The position numbers and the translations under genes are program-made. A DNA stretch of 64,000 nucleotides. Source: SAR324 cluster bacterium. Its GTDB lineage: Bacteria > SAR324 > NAC60-12. This document shows positions 29,966-36,356 of the stretch, one piece after another. Within the stretch, counting starts at the first letter, position 1; each line of letters starts with the position of its first letter. The stretch spans positions 39,241-103,240 of the forward strand of contig JANQJU010000006.1 of the NCBI GenBank assembly GCA_028281495.1, read 5' to 3'. The notes below the pieces were generated by a model. It had not been told where the DNA came from, did not search any database, and saw only the letters and a program-made list of their open reading frames with translations.

Positions 29966-30035
29966 GCCCATGTTTCGAGTGTTAGCGGCATGTGGCCACA
30001 TGGGCTTAACCACACGGACTAGTCCCGACCGCTAA
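29966..30035 (-). ncRNA. Multi-stem structured segment downstream of tail tube gene
   Basis: An outer pair TTAGCGG (29982-29988) / CCGCTAA (30029-30035) encloses two palindromes: CATGTGGCCACATG (29989-30002) and GGACTAGTCC (30016-30025). A competing pair GCCCATGT (29966-29973) / ACATGGGC (29998-30005) is mutually exclusive with the first inner hairpin. The 298-base gap 29758-30055 has no gene. The segment lies just 3' of the highly expressed tube gene and could stabilise its transcript end or switch between folds. No U tract follows. Confidence 0.45.
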
Positions 30036-30055
30036 ACGTCCGACAGACTTCCAGA

Positions 30056-31288
30056 TCACTTGTAGATCACAGCAACGCGATCATCGTCAGAAGTGAGGCT
30101 AGAGCCAGCATTGTCGTTTTGGAAACTCAAGTTCATCACTCGGGCTCCATCGCCATCCGCATCGGCATCCACCGTCAAATCCACGGAGCGGAATACAAAT
30201 TGGATGATGTTTCCTGAGGCAGTGCCCACTTGCACCCCAATGGAAGCCTTGGAATTCTTGAGGAGGTCGCCATAGCGGCGTTGTTCGGTAGGACGCCAGT
30301 TCAACGCAAAGCTGCCTTCGATGGTCATGCCCGCATCCCCAATCAAATACTCTGCGGTGGGGTAAGGATTACCACTCAAGTTTTGAGCAGTCGGGGTTTG
30401 CAAATCTCGGCTGAAGGTAAGGTCTAGGGAACGAACTGAAATCTGGCTACCGGCGCTGAACAAGGTACCCAACGGTGCATCTTGTGCGGCCAGATAAAAA
30501 GAGGTTTCTCCATTGGAAGAAATCGAACCGGCGCCATAACTTGCCGTAGGGAACACTTGACGAATCAAGTCACCATCCGATAAGGCAGCTCCAATAGCAG
30601 CGTCTAAACTGAGGGTGGCTCCGCTGACCGAAGACAAATTTTGGGGAGTGCCCAATAAGGTCATGTTGCTGTCATACACACCGACTTGAACGCCTGCGAT
30701 CGGGAACAATACCGAAGCATCGGCTTCTTGAGTCAGAATGGCGGTAGCGGTGTCTACAATCGCTCCACTTACTAAAGCACTTCCACCGTTCAAGACTTTG
30801 TTGGCCGTGGTGGAAAACGAATATTGTAAAGGGCTGTCTTTTCCAACAGTGACTGACATGTCAGAAAGAGCGACACCTGTGGCATACTTCACACCGTCTT
30901 CTTCTAAGACCTCAGACACACTCAAGGTTGAGATGTTGTTTGCAGGTGTGTAGGTCACGTCGGTGCTCGCATTGACCGTTTTTTTGCCAAAAAAGGCTTC
31001 CAACATCACGTCTTCCACCGGAGCGGTACCCGCCGCACCGGAAGTGCGGGAATACACCATCAAGTCACCACTACCAAATTCATGATAGTTGAAGACTTTG
31101 CTACGAGAAACCAACTCAGCTTGTAATTCGCTGAGTTCGCTCTTGTTGGGGTTTTGCGTGTAGCCCGTCTCTTGTGCCAACTTGTAGGCATCTGCACCTG
31201 TCGGGTAAGCATAGGTCCCGGCGGTGGTTTCTTTGACGATATACGCAGTGACAGATTGACGTCGCGCAATATAGCTAGGTACTGGCAT
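30056..31288 (-). CDS. Major tail tube protein
   Basis: This encodes 410 residues from ATG 31288 with AAAGGAG eight bases upstream. The start MPVPSYIARRQSVTAYIVKE with ETTAGTYAYPTGAD, followed by alternating beta segments and a region typed DLTFSRDLQTP ... GSFALNWRPTEQ, fits the phage tail tube superfamily (lambda V / T4 gp19-like). It precedes the G/GT pair and tape measure, the normal siphophage order, and follows the terminator-like gene. The segment around residues 170-250 may be an Ig-like or inserted surface domain. No sheath gene is adjacent, so the tail is non-contractile. Confidence 0.82.
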   Translation of the reverse strand: MPVPSYIARRQSVTAYIVKETTAGTYAYPTGADAYKLAQETGYTQNPNKSELSELQAELVSRSKVFNYHEFGSGDLMVYSRTSGAAGTAPVEDVMLEAFFGKKTVNASTDVTYTPANNISTLSVSEVLEEDGVKYATGVALSDMSVTVGKDSPLQYSFSTTANKVLNGGSALVSGAIVDTATAILTQEADASVLFPIAGVQVGVYDSNMTLLGTPQNLSSVSGATLSLDAAIGAALSDGDLIRQVFPTASYGAGSISSNGETSFYLAAQDAPLGTLFSAGSQISVRSLDLTFSRDLQTPTAQNLSGNPYPTAEYLIGDAGMTIEGSFALNWRPTEQRRYGDLLKNSKASIGVQVGTASGNIIQFVFRSVDLTVDADADGDGARVMNLSFQNDNAGSSLTSDDDRVAVIYK

Positions 31289-31308
31289 ATTACATCTCCT
31301 TTATTAGG

Positions 31309-31686
31309 TTACTCAGTTTTGGATTTTTCATTACGCCGGGAGTCAGTACTGCTCCTCGTCGTCTTTTTTTTTCGAGCGGTTTTGGAGGTCTTGGGTCGCG
31401 TCGTCGATCGAGATCGACTTGGTTTTTTGGGAGGAGTCTTCGACTCTGTCTCAGGAACCGTCTTGGACGCTGCCGGGGCCTCCGGCGGTGCCGCGGAAGG
31501 CACTGGGCTACTTTCCGCCGGAGGAGCTTCTGCGGCATCTGTTGTTGGGGGCAAACGCTCCCAAATCACATTGTGGACCGCTTCATACTCTTCAGCGGTC
31601 ACTTCTAAGAAGCCTCCTGGAGGGGTGACTTCATAAGATGGGCGAAACCGGGCAGGATGCCTGCCCTTATTTTGAATTCGATACAT
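31309..31686 (-). CDS. Small tail-module protein with Pro/Ala linker and basic tail
   Basis: This encodes 125 residues. Residues 1-50 look folded (RFRPSYEVTPPGGFLEVTAEEYE), a pattern seen in short phage tail or neck proteins. Residues 50-85 are Pro/Ala/Ser rich, and the C-terminal 40 are Lys/Arg/Ser/Thr rich and probably disordered. GAGG lies just before the ATG, and the gene sits between the tail terminator and tube genes. I do not recognise a family. The basic tail could bind nucleic acid or an acidic partner. Confidence 0.65.
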   Translation of the reverse strand: MYRIQNKGRHPARFRPSYEVTPPGGFLEVTAEEYEAVHNVIWERLPPTTDAAEAPPAESSPVPSAAPPEAPAASKTVPETESKTPPKKPSRSRSTTRPKTSKTARKKKTTRSSTDSRRNEKSKTE

Positions 31687-31692
31687 GGAGCC

Positions 31693-32124
31693 TCATTCAT
31701 AGACGGTGAAGATGCATTCCCACGGAAAAAACTTTCGAGTACCATCTTTCTCTTTTTGGAAAGTTTTCCGCAGCGGAGGTTGGAAATACATTCGATATCC
31801 CCCTGTTGTGATGGTCTGATTGGTGTAGGTGCTATTCAAAAAGCTGAACAACGTTTCTACCACCGTGGCCCCTGCGTCGGTTTGCGGCACAACATTCACG
31901 GTTAGCAAATATTCTCCGCGCAGGGTGGAGCTGACGGCGGGCACTTCCAATGCCACTCGGGTGATCACGTCCACTTCAGGAATGATATAGGTGTTATTGT
32001 CATCGTAACCGGTGAACGTTTGGTTCGGATCGAACGGCTGATTGCGAGTTTCCCAGGAGATCGGGGTTTTGGTACCCCAAGCCGTTTCCAAATTCTGCAA
32101 AATAGATTCTTCAATGCTTGCCAT
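31693..32124 (-). CDS. Tail terminator-like protein (DUF4128 / gpU type)
   Basis: This encodes 143 residues from ATG 32124 (AGGAATCC upstream). An in-frame longer start at 32181 would lie inside the U tract of the leader terminator and is rejected. The order helix (IEESILQNLETAWG), then WETRNQPFDP, then strands VALEVPAVSSTLRGEYLLTVNVV and the C-terminal YFQPPL fits DUF4128 / phage tail-terminator proteins that cap the tube. It is the first gene of the main tail operon, 160 bases after a strong promoter with a palindromic operator. Confidence 0.72.
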   Translation of the reverse strand: MASIEESILQNLETAWGTKTPISWETRNQPFDPNQTFTGYDDNNTYIIPEVDVITRVALEVPAVSSTLRGEYLLTVNVVPQTDAGATVVETLFSFLNSTYTNQTITTGGYRMYFQPPLRKTFQKEKDGTRKFFPWECIFTVYE

Positions 32125-32174
32125 AATTGGATTCCTTCCGTCCAAAAAACTCTGATGAAAAAAGCAAAAAAAAA

Positions 32175-32214
32175 GGGCCAAATTCCAAGGCAGCTACCGC
32201 TTGAAATTTGGCCC
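32175..32214 (-). terminator. Leader terminator-like hairpin of the main tail operon (attenuator candidate)
   Basis: GGGCCAAATT (32175-32184) pairs with AATTTGGCCC (32205-32214). After one mismatch, CAAG (32186-32189) pairs with CTTG (32200-32203). On the minus strand nine U residues (32166-32174) follow at once, giving a full intrinsic terminator. It lies between the promoter (32287-32315) and the first gene (start 32124), so every transcript from that promoter must pass it. That makes it an attenuator candidate. It could also stop read-through from the 1048-residue gene. Confidence 0.75.
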
Positions 32215-32260
32215 TCTAGGGGGACTCTCTAAATACCAGATGGGGTCTCTCGTGAACCTC

Positions 32261-32274
32261 ACTATGTGTCGTTC
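32261..32274 (-). promoter_or_regulatory. 14-nt box shared with the other tail leader
   Basis: The plus-strand text ACTATGTGTCGTTC differs from ACTATCTGTCGCTC at 35672-35685 in two positions only. In both leaders it lies just 5' of the GGGCCAAA hairpin on the transcript. Here it begins about six bases after the predicted transcription start. Confidence 0.5.
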
Positions 32275-32286
32275 AAATCTAAAATC

Positions 32287-32315
32287 ATATTATCCATTAA
32301 TGGATAATTTGTCAA
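32287..32315 (-). promoter_or_regulatory. Sigma70 promoter with a perfect 20-bp palindromic operator
   Basis: On the minus strand TTGACA (32310-32315), a 17-bp spacer and TAATAT (32287-32292) form a near-consensus promoter. The spacer and part of the -10 are a perfect palindrome ATTATCCATTAATGGATAAT (32289-32308). A dimeric repressor bound there would block RNA polymerase. It drives the tail terminator, tube and downstream genes. Confidence 0.8.
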
Positions 32316-32375
32316 CCTTTTTTGGAATTATTTTTATTTTTTTACTCCCAATAAAAAGGTTCGTGCTTGCCAATC

Positions 32376-35300
32376 TTATTGTGGAATTTCAATGTGATAC
32401 GCTTTCTTATCTTCGGGTGGATAAAAGAAACGAGACACCCGCTTCTTCTTCTGCTCTTCTCGAACTACTTTGATAAAGATTGCCCTTTTTGATCGAGGCA
32501 ACCACGAACGAGGCACATCGACCACATTCAACACTTTAGGATCGGCCCCGTGTTTAGACACAGCACTCTCTCCCAATTCATATATTTTATCTGTCATTGC
32601 CTTAATGATTTCGCTTTTACTCTTCTTTTGCTTTTTCAGATCAATATATACTTGAATGACTTTGTTCCCAGCAATCCCATACATTCTCTTTTGCTGGCCA
32701 ATTCCATCCGACACAAGATTGTCATACATCACTCTAGCCTGTCGGGGTGCAGGCCGTTGGGTTGAAGAAATTTCTAAAGAGGATAACCCCGCTTGAGCCG
32801 CGATGTCCCGAAGCACCCCTTTGGTATAGTCAGAGAGGCTGTTCTTATCAATGCCGGGTTGAAACCGAAGTTTGACATCTTTTGGCTCAACCTTCGGAGT
32901 ACTCGGATGCAGTTGATCCCATTGGAATGCTTCATCCAATTTGGGGGTAAACGTATAAAAACCTTCCTTCTTGACCACCTGCACGAGCGTTTTTAATTGG
33001 GGGGAATTCAAATCAATATACTGAAACGCATTTTTAACGGCTTTGACATCTTTGGGGAGGTTGCCGAGACTTCTTTTTTCCAATACACCGACAGTCCTCG
33101 ATAGATTTATAGCGGACTTAATAACGCCCTGAAGTTCATGTTTTTTGGCATTATTTGGTGCGGCTTCCCATTTGGCAAATAATGCCCGCAACAGGGCTTG
33201 ATGTGTTCTTCCATCGACATCCAACCGACCATCGGTTTTTGGTTTGCCGTTTACCTTTTTTGCATACAACGCTTGCATTCGATGTATGAGATCGATCACT
33301 TCGCCAACCAACTTGGCGTGGCCGGTCGGATAGAATTTGAAGACATGAGGCTTATGGGCTGCCTTGGACTTTTTCACCTCCGCCTTTTTCTCAAGCAACA
33401 GGGCTTTGATGTCATGCTTCTTTTTCGACTGTGCTTGATTGAAGGCCTTCAATACCTCTCGAATCGTATCCACATCACTTTTTCGATTGAAAGCACTATC
33501 GTGCTTTCCTTTGCCTGGGATTCCCACATGCCCTTTGATGTTTTCAACTTGGGTTAGTAGCTTTTTCCATTTGCCAGCAGGATCATCCTTTGCCAATGTT
33601 TTCAACACCAGAATGAACGTCTTATGGGTGGTCCGTTGATAGCTGATCACCCGATCATTGGGAAATCCAAGCACCGTAAGCCACTTGACGATTTCTTTCA
33701 TCAAGGCTTCATCGGGTGGAGGATTGAGAGAGCTATCCAAGTTTTGTTTAACCTGCTGAAGGCTTATTTTTTTGAACTCCGCGAACATGCTTCTCTTGAG
33801 ATTGCTGATTCGAAAGCAAGCAAACACATTCAATACCACTGCAATATCGGCGGGTTTGTTGCTCTTCGCCTTTTTGCCGACATCTCCTGAAAGGGCGAGG
33901 AGCGCATCGATATTGGAGCGAAGCTTCTTCTTTTCTTCTTTATTGGGCGTCTCCTTCCAAAGTTTAAATAACGTTTGGAGCAAGTACTTCTGTGTGCTGA
34001 AGCCGATCTGCATGGTGCCATCGACCTTTCGTTTCGCCAAATAAAGCGCCTGAAATTGTTCAATAAATGCAATGGCTTTGGCCAACGCAGTTTGGGGACC
34101 AGGCCGTGTCTGGAATTCCGGCGATGGGGTCGTCCCGGCTGGTTTCTGTGCGGTTGGCTTTGGAGTCGCCGTTGGTTTCTGTGCGGTTGGTTTTGGAGTG
34201 GCCGTCGGTTTCGGAGCAGTCGGCTTTGGAGCGGTCGTTGGTTTCGGAGCAGTCGGCTTTGGAGTCGCCGTTGGTTTTTCGGCCACAGGAGGCTTCGGAG
34301 CAACGGGCTTCGGAGTAACAGAGGGTTTTTGGGAGACCGTTGGCTTTTCGATCACAGGGGGTTTCAGAGCAACAACGGGTTTCGGAATGGCAGGCGGTTT
34401 TTCTACGAGGGCCGGTTTCTTAGGAGCGGGTTTGAGGACCGGTTCCAACTCCTTCGTCAACGCGCTAAAACCGACTTTTTGAAACCCATCGAATCGTTTC
34501 TTAAAACCAGCAGCATTCACATCGATGCAGTGGAAAGCAGATTGAACAGCCTTGATGTCTGGGTCTTTATTACCACCTGTTTTTTTCGTAACAGCTCCCA
34601 CATCTCCTGAAATCTTGTGAACAGCGATGATGATGCTTCGAAGCTTTTGCCGTTTCGCAGGAGAGGAGGCTTTTTGCCACTCGTCAAACAGCACTCGTAG
34701 TAAATATTGGTGAGTCCGTTGATGATGCTCCAATATGCCGTCAACAATACTAGGGTGCAAATAGAACCGTTGAAACGCCTTTAGGAGTTCTATCACTTTT
34801 GTAAGTGATTTTTGCTTTGCTTGAGAGGGGGAATGCTGAGCAACCAGTTTTCCAAAAATATTGACACGCCAGTAGAGGTAAGATTCTTCCAGACGGGAAA
34901 CTTGAGAGAGTTTATTGGCAGAGATTTCGAGTTGTTTGGTGACCTGATTGATTTGTTTGTTGTAGCGATTTTCAATGGCTTTCGCTTCCTGAGGGAGTTT
35001 CGTGAGAAAATCGCGAACCGTCTGTATTTTGACCTGTCCCTTTGGAAGCAACACTTGGCGCAAGTTCAAGCTCATATAGAAATCGAACCAAATCTTATTC
35101 AGTTGCGTTACTTGCGATAACGCAGCTTTCGTCACTTGCTCGATATGGATTGCTCGCCCTTGCAGGTAATCCTGTAACGGTTTTTCCGTTGTTATCAATT
35201 TCGAGCGAGCAGAATCAGGAAGAAGCGGTTTTATTTCTTGAAGGGCAGCTAGGTAATCTTGTTCGAGTTGAAGGACACGTGGATTTTTCTTGCCCTCATA

Positions 35301-35522
35301 AAATTGTAGGCAGCTTTCCAACAATTGCTGCACAGACTCCGCTTTCAAGGAGCTGGGCTTTTTCAGATTTTTTACGCTGATGTGCTTCAGTGGATCATCG
35401 GATCGATAAGCATGGATTGCAGCCTGGGTCTCTTGCACCAGCTGACGACCTTGCTGCTCCAGTTTCTGTCGTTCTTTCCTTAATTTTTCGATATCTTTCT
35501 TGATTGCCTCTAAAGTCCGCAC
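32376..35522 (-). CDS. Large protein with repeated peptidoglycan-binding-like modules and an M15-like peptidase domain
   Basis: This encodes 1048 residues; GTG 35522 is the only start after an in-frame TGA three codons upstream. A coiled-coil N-terminus is followed by four copies of a roughly 100-residue module, each ending with a motif such as GDVGxxxKxxGNKDPDIKAVQ or NLPKDVKAVKNAFQ. These resemble the VG...NxPxDVxxVQ motif of peptidoglycan-binding domains. KPTAxPKPTA-type repeats (about residues 370-470) link modules 1 and 2. Residues 900-1048 (ISSTQRPAPRQARVMYDN, SKHGADPKVLNVVDV, AYHIEIPQ) look like an M15-type DD-peptidase with His and Asp metal ligands. No signal peptide is visible, so it may be the cell-wall hydrolase of the tail particle or its release enzyme. 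Confidence 0.7.
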   Translation of the reverse strand: MRTLEAIKKDIEKLRKERQKLEQQGRQLVQETQAAIHAYRSDDPLKHISVKNLKKPSSLKAESVQQLLESCLQFYEGKKNPRVLQLEQDYLAALQEIKPLLPDSARSKLITTEKPLQDYLQGRAIHIEQVTKAALSQVTQLNKIWFDFYMSLNLRQVLLPKGQVKIQTVRDFLTKLPQEAKAIENRYNKQINQVTKQLEISANKLSQVSRLEESYLYWRVNIFGKLVAQHSPSQAKQKSLTKVIELLKAFQRFYLHPSIVDGILEHHQRTHQYLLRVLFDEWQKASSPAKRQKLRSIIIAVHKISGDVGAVTKKTGGNKDPDIKAVQSAFHCIDVNAAGFKKRFDGFQKVGFSALTKELEPVLKPAPKKPALVEKPPAIPKPVVALKPPVIEKPTVSQKPSVTPKPVAPKPPVAEKPTATPKPTAPKPTTAPKPTAPKPTATPKPTAQKPTATPKPTAQKPAGTTPSPEFQTRPGPQTALAKAIAFIEQFQALYLAKRKVDGTMQIGFSTQKYLLQTLFKLWKETPNKEEKKKLRSNIDALLALSGDVGKKAKSNKPADIAVVLNVFACFRISNLKRSMFAEFKKISLQQVKQNLDSSLNPPPDEALMKEIVKWLTVLGFPNDRVISYQRTTHKTFILVLKTLAKDDPAGKWKKLLTQVENIKGHVGIPGKGKHDSAFNRKSDVDTIREVLKAFNQAQSKKKHDIKALLLEKKAEVKKSKAAHKPHVFKFYPTGHAKLVGEVIDLIHRMQALYAKKVNGKPKTDGRLDVDGRTHQALLRALFAKWEAAPNNAKKHELQGVIKSAINLSRTVGVLEKRSLGNLPKDVKAVKNAFQYIDLNSPQLKTLVQVVKKEGFYTFTPKLDEAFQWDQLHPSTPKVEPKDVKLRFQPGIDKNSLSDYTKGVLRDIAAQAGLSSLEISSTQRPAPRQARVMYDNLVSDGIGQQKRMYGIAGNKVIQVYIDLKKQKKSKSEIIKAMTDKIYELGESAVSKHGADPKVLNVVDVPRSWLPRSKRAIFIKVVREEQKKKRVSRFFYPPEDKKAYHIEIPQ

Positions 35523-35602
35523 ACTGTCTCACTTGCTTCGTAGGGTTGATAGAACGTCCCAGAGATCAAGCTGAAGTTCGCACTGTTCAGTTGCTCATCC
35601 AT
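35510..35602 (-). CDS. 30-codon ORF overlapping the start of the 1048-residue gene
   Basis: ATG 35602 opens a frame MDEQLNSANFSLISGTFYQP... that ends at TAG 35510-35512, after the GTG start of the large gene in a different frame. It lies directly 3' of the leader hairpin. Composition is protein-like and the overlap would allow translational coupling to the poorly initiated GTG. There is no strong Shine-Dalgarno, and it may be chance or the relic of a longer gene. Confidence 0.3.
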   Translation of the reverse strand: MDEQLNSANFSLISGTFYQPYEASETVCGL

Positions 35603-35618
35603 CTCATCAACAAAAAAA

Positions 35619-35657
35619 GGGCCAAACCAGGGAGATGTTCTTTCCTTGGTTTGGCCC
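35619..35657 (-). terminator. Leader terminator-like hairpin before the 1048-residue gene
   Basis: GGGCCAAACCA (35619-35629) and TGGTTTGGCCC (35647-35657) form 11 perfect pairs, extended by four more including one G-U. On the minus strand seven U residues follow (35612-35618). The outer GGGCCAAA arm is the same as in the 32175-32214 hairpin. It separates the com-like gene from the large gene, so it either ends a com-only transcript or attenuates the downstream gene. Confidence 0.75.
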
Positions 35658-35671
35658 TCGCATGGAGCTCT

Positions 35672-35685
35672 ACTATCTGTCGCTC
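35672..35685 (-). promoter_or_regulatory. 14-nt box shared with the other tail leader
   Basis: ACTATCTGTCGCTC (plus strand) matches 32261-32274 at 12 of 14 positions and lies 15 bases 5' of the hairpin on the transcript. Two such pairs in one module make a shared RNA or DNA recognition element likely. Confidence 0.5.
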
Positions 35686-35736
35686 GTACCTCGGTGAGCC
35701 TCTTTTTTGCATGATCCGAATGGAATTCAGAACCAC

Positions 35737-35898
35737 TTACCGTCTGATATTATTCACATAATTGCATCTCTTGCATTTGATCGCAATCCATCCCTGCAAG
35801 TTCTCGGCTTTAAACAACAGCCGATTGCAACGTATGCACCGAATATCGGACAAAGTGATTCCCACGGGATTTTTTTTGGAGACGGTTTCGAGTGACAT
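35737..35898 (-). CDS. com-like: Com-like zinc-ribbon translational regulator
   Basis: This encodes 53 residues, too short for many gene callers. Residues 19-52 read IRCIRCNRLLFKAEN ... IAIKCKRCNYVNNIR. This is the Com family pattern: phage Mu Com has IRCxNCNKLLFKAD and a second CxxC. The two CxxC pairs should bind one zinc. In Mu, Com binds a stem-loop in mom mRNA and opens its ribosome site. Here the gene is the first of the tail module, 28 codons' length downstream of a TTGACA/TATCAT promoter. It is followed by a hairpin that recurs in the other tail leader. A role at those hairpins is inference. The start is the only ATG after an in-frame TGA; the Shine-Dalgarno is weak. Confidence 0.75.
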   Translation of the reverse strand: MSLETVSKKNPVGITLSDIRCIRCNRLLFKAENLQGWIAIKCKRCNYVNNIRR

Positions 35899-36356
35899 AC
35901 ATCAATTCTGTAGATAAAAATTATTTCCTTTTTTGGAAAATTAATTATCCAATTTTTGAAAAATGATATTCCTGAACTGAAAGGCTGTCAACCCCATTTT
36001 TAATTTTTTATCAGTTAGCATGTCGGTGGAGTTGTGAGCGATTTATGGCTTTTGTCAAATTTCGATTCAATTTCCCTTCCTTTTACTGGCATACTCTATG
36101 GGTCGTCGTTAGTTTCTCAAAAGTTCATTGTTTTCGCTCGTTGGAGGAAATAAATCACCTTGTATCCAAAAAAAGCAAATTTTGTTACTGCTAAATCCAC
36201 AATAATTGCTATTATGGAAAGTTTGCCATCTCATTTTTGTAATTTAGGAAAACAGTAGAATTTATTCCAGAGAGTATGGTAAAACTTTTCTTCAACCGGG
36301 TTCCAGACTTGGAATTCCCTACGCTGGTGCGAATTTTTGAGTAACCGAGAAAACTC
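35899..36356. other. Divergent intergenic region between com-like gene and signalling gene
   Basis: This 458-base AT-rich region carries the minus-strand promoter at 35963-35991 and the near-palindrome TTATTTCC...GGAAAATAA beside it. On the plus strand a TTG with an upstream GGAGG at about 36145 opens only 32 codons and is not convincing. The plus-strand promoter of the signalling gene was not identified with confidence. Confidence 0.5.
35963..35991 (-). promoter_or_regulatory. Sigma70 promoter for the com-like gene
   Basis: Minus-strand TTGACA (35986-35991), a 17-bp spacer and TATCAT (35963-35968) match the sigma70 consensus well. Just downstream, GGATAATTAATTTTCC is an imperfect palindrome whose GGATAA half-site is also in the 32289-32308 operator. 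The com-like ATG is about 65 bases from the -10. Confidence 0.7.

Noticed and set aside
32216..32264. GTG-initiated leader peptide before the main tail operon hairpin
   Set aside because: A 22-codon frame exists, but there is no ribosome site and no run of regulatory codons. The other leader does not carry an equivalent peptide.
1655..35991. Contractile R-type tailocin or type VI-like injection system
   Set aside because: No sheath, VgrG, ClpV or gp25-type gene is present. Tube, terminator, G/GT and tape measure fit a flexible non-contractile tail.
36160..36258. 32-codon plus-strand ORF after a GGAGG in the divergent intergenic region
   Set aside because: It would start with TTG at a long distance from GGAGG, and the product is low-complexity AT-rich translation.
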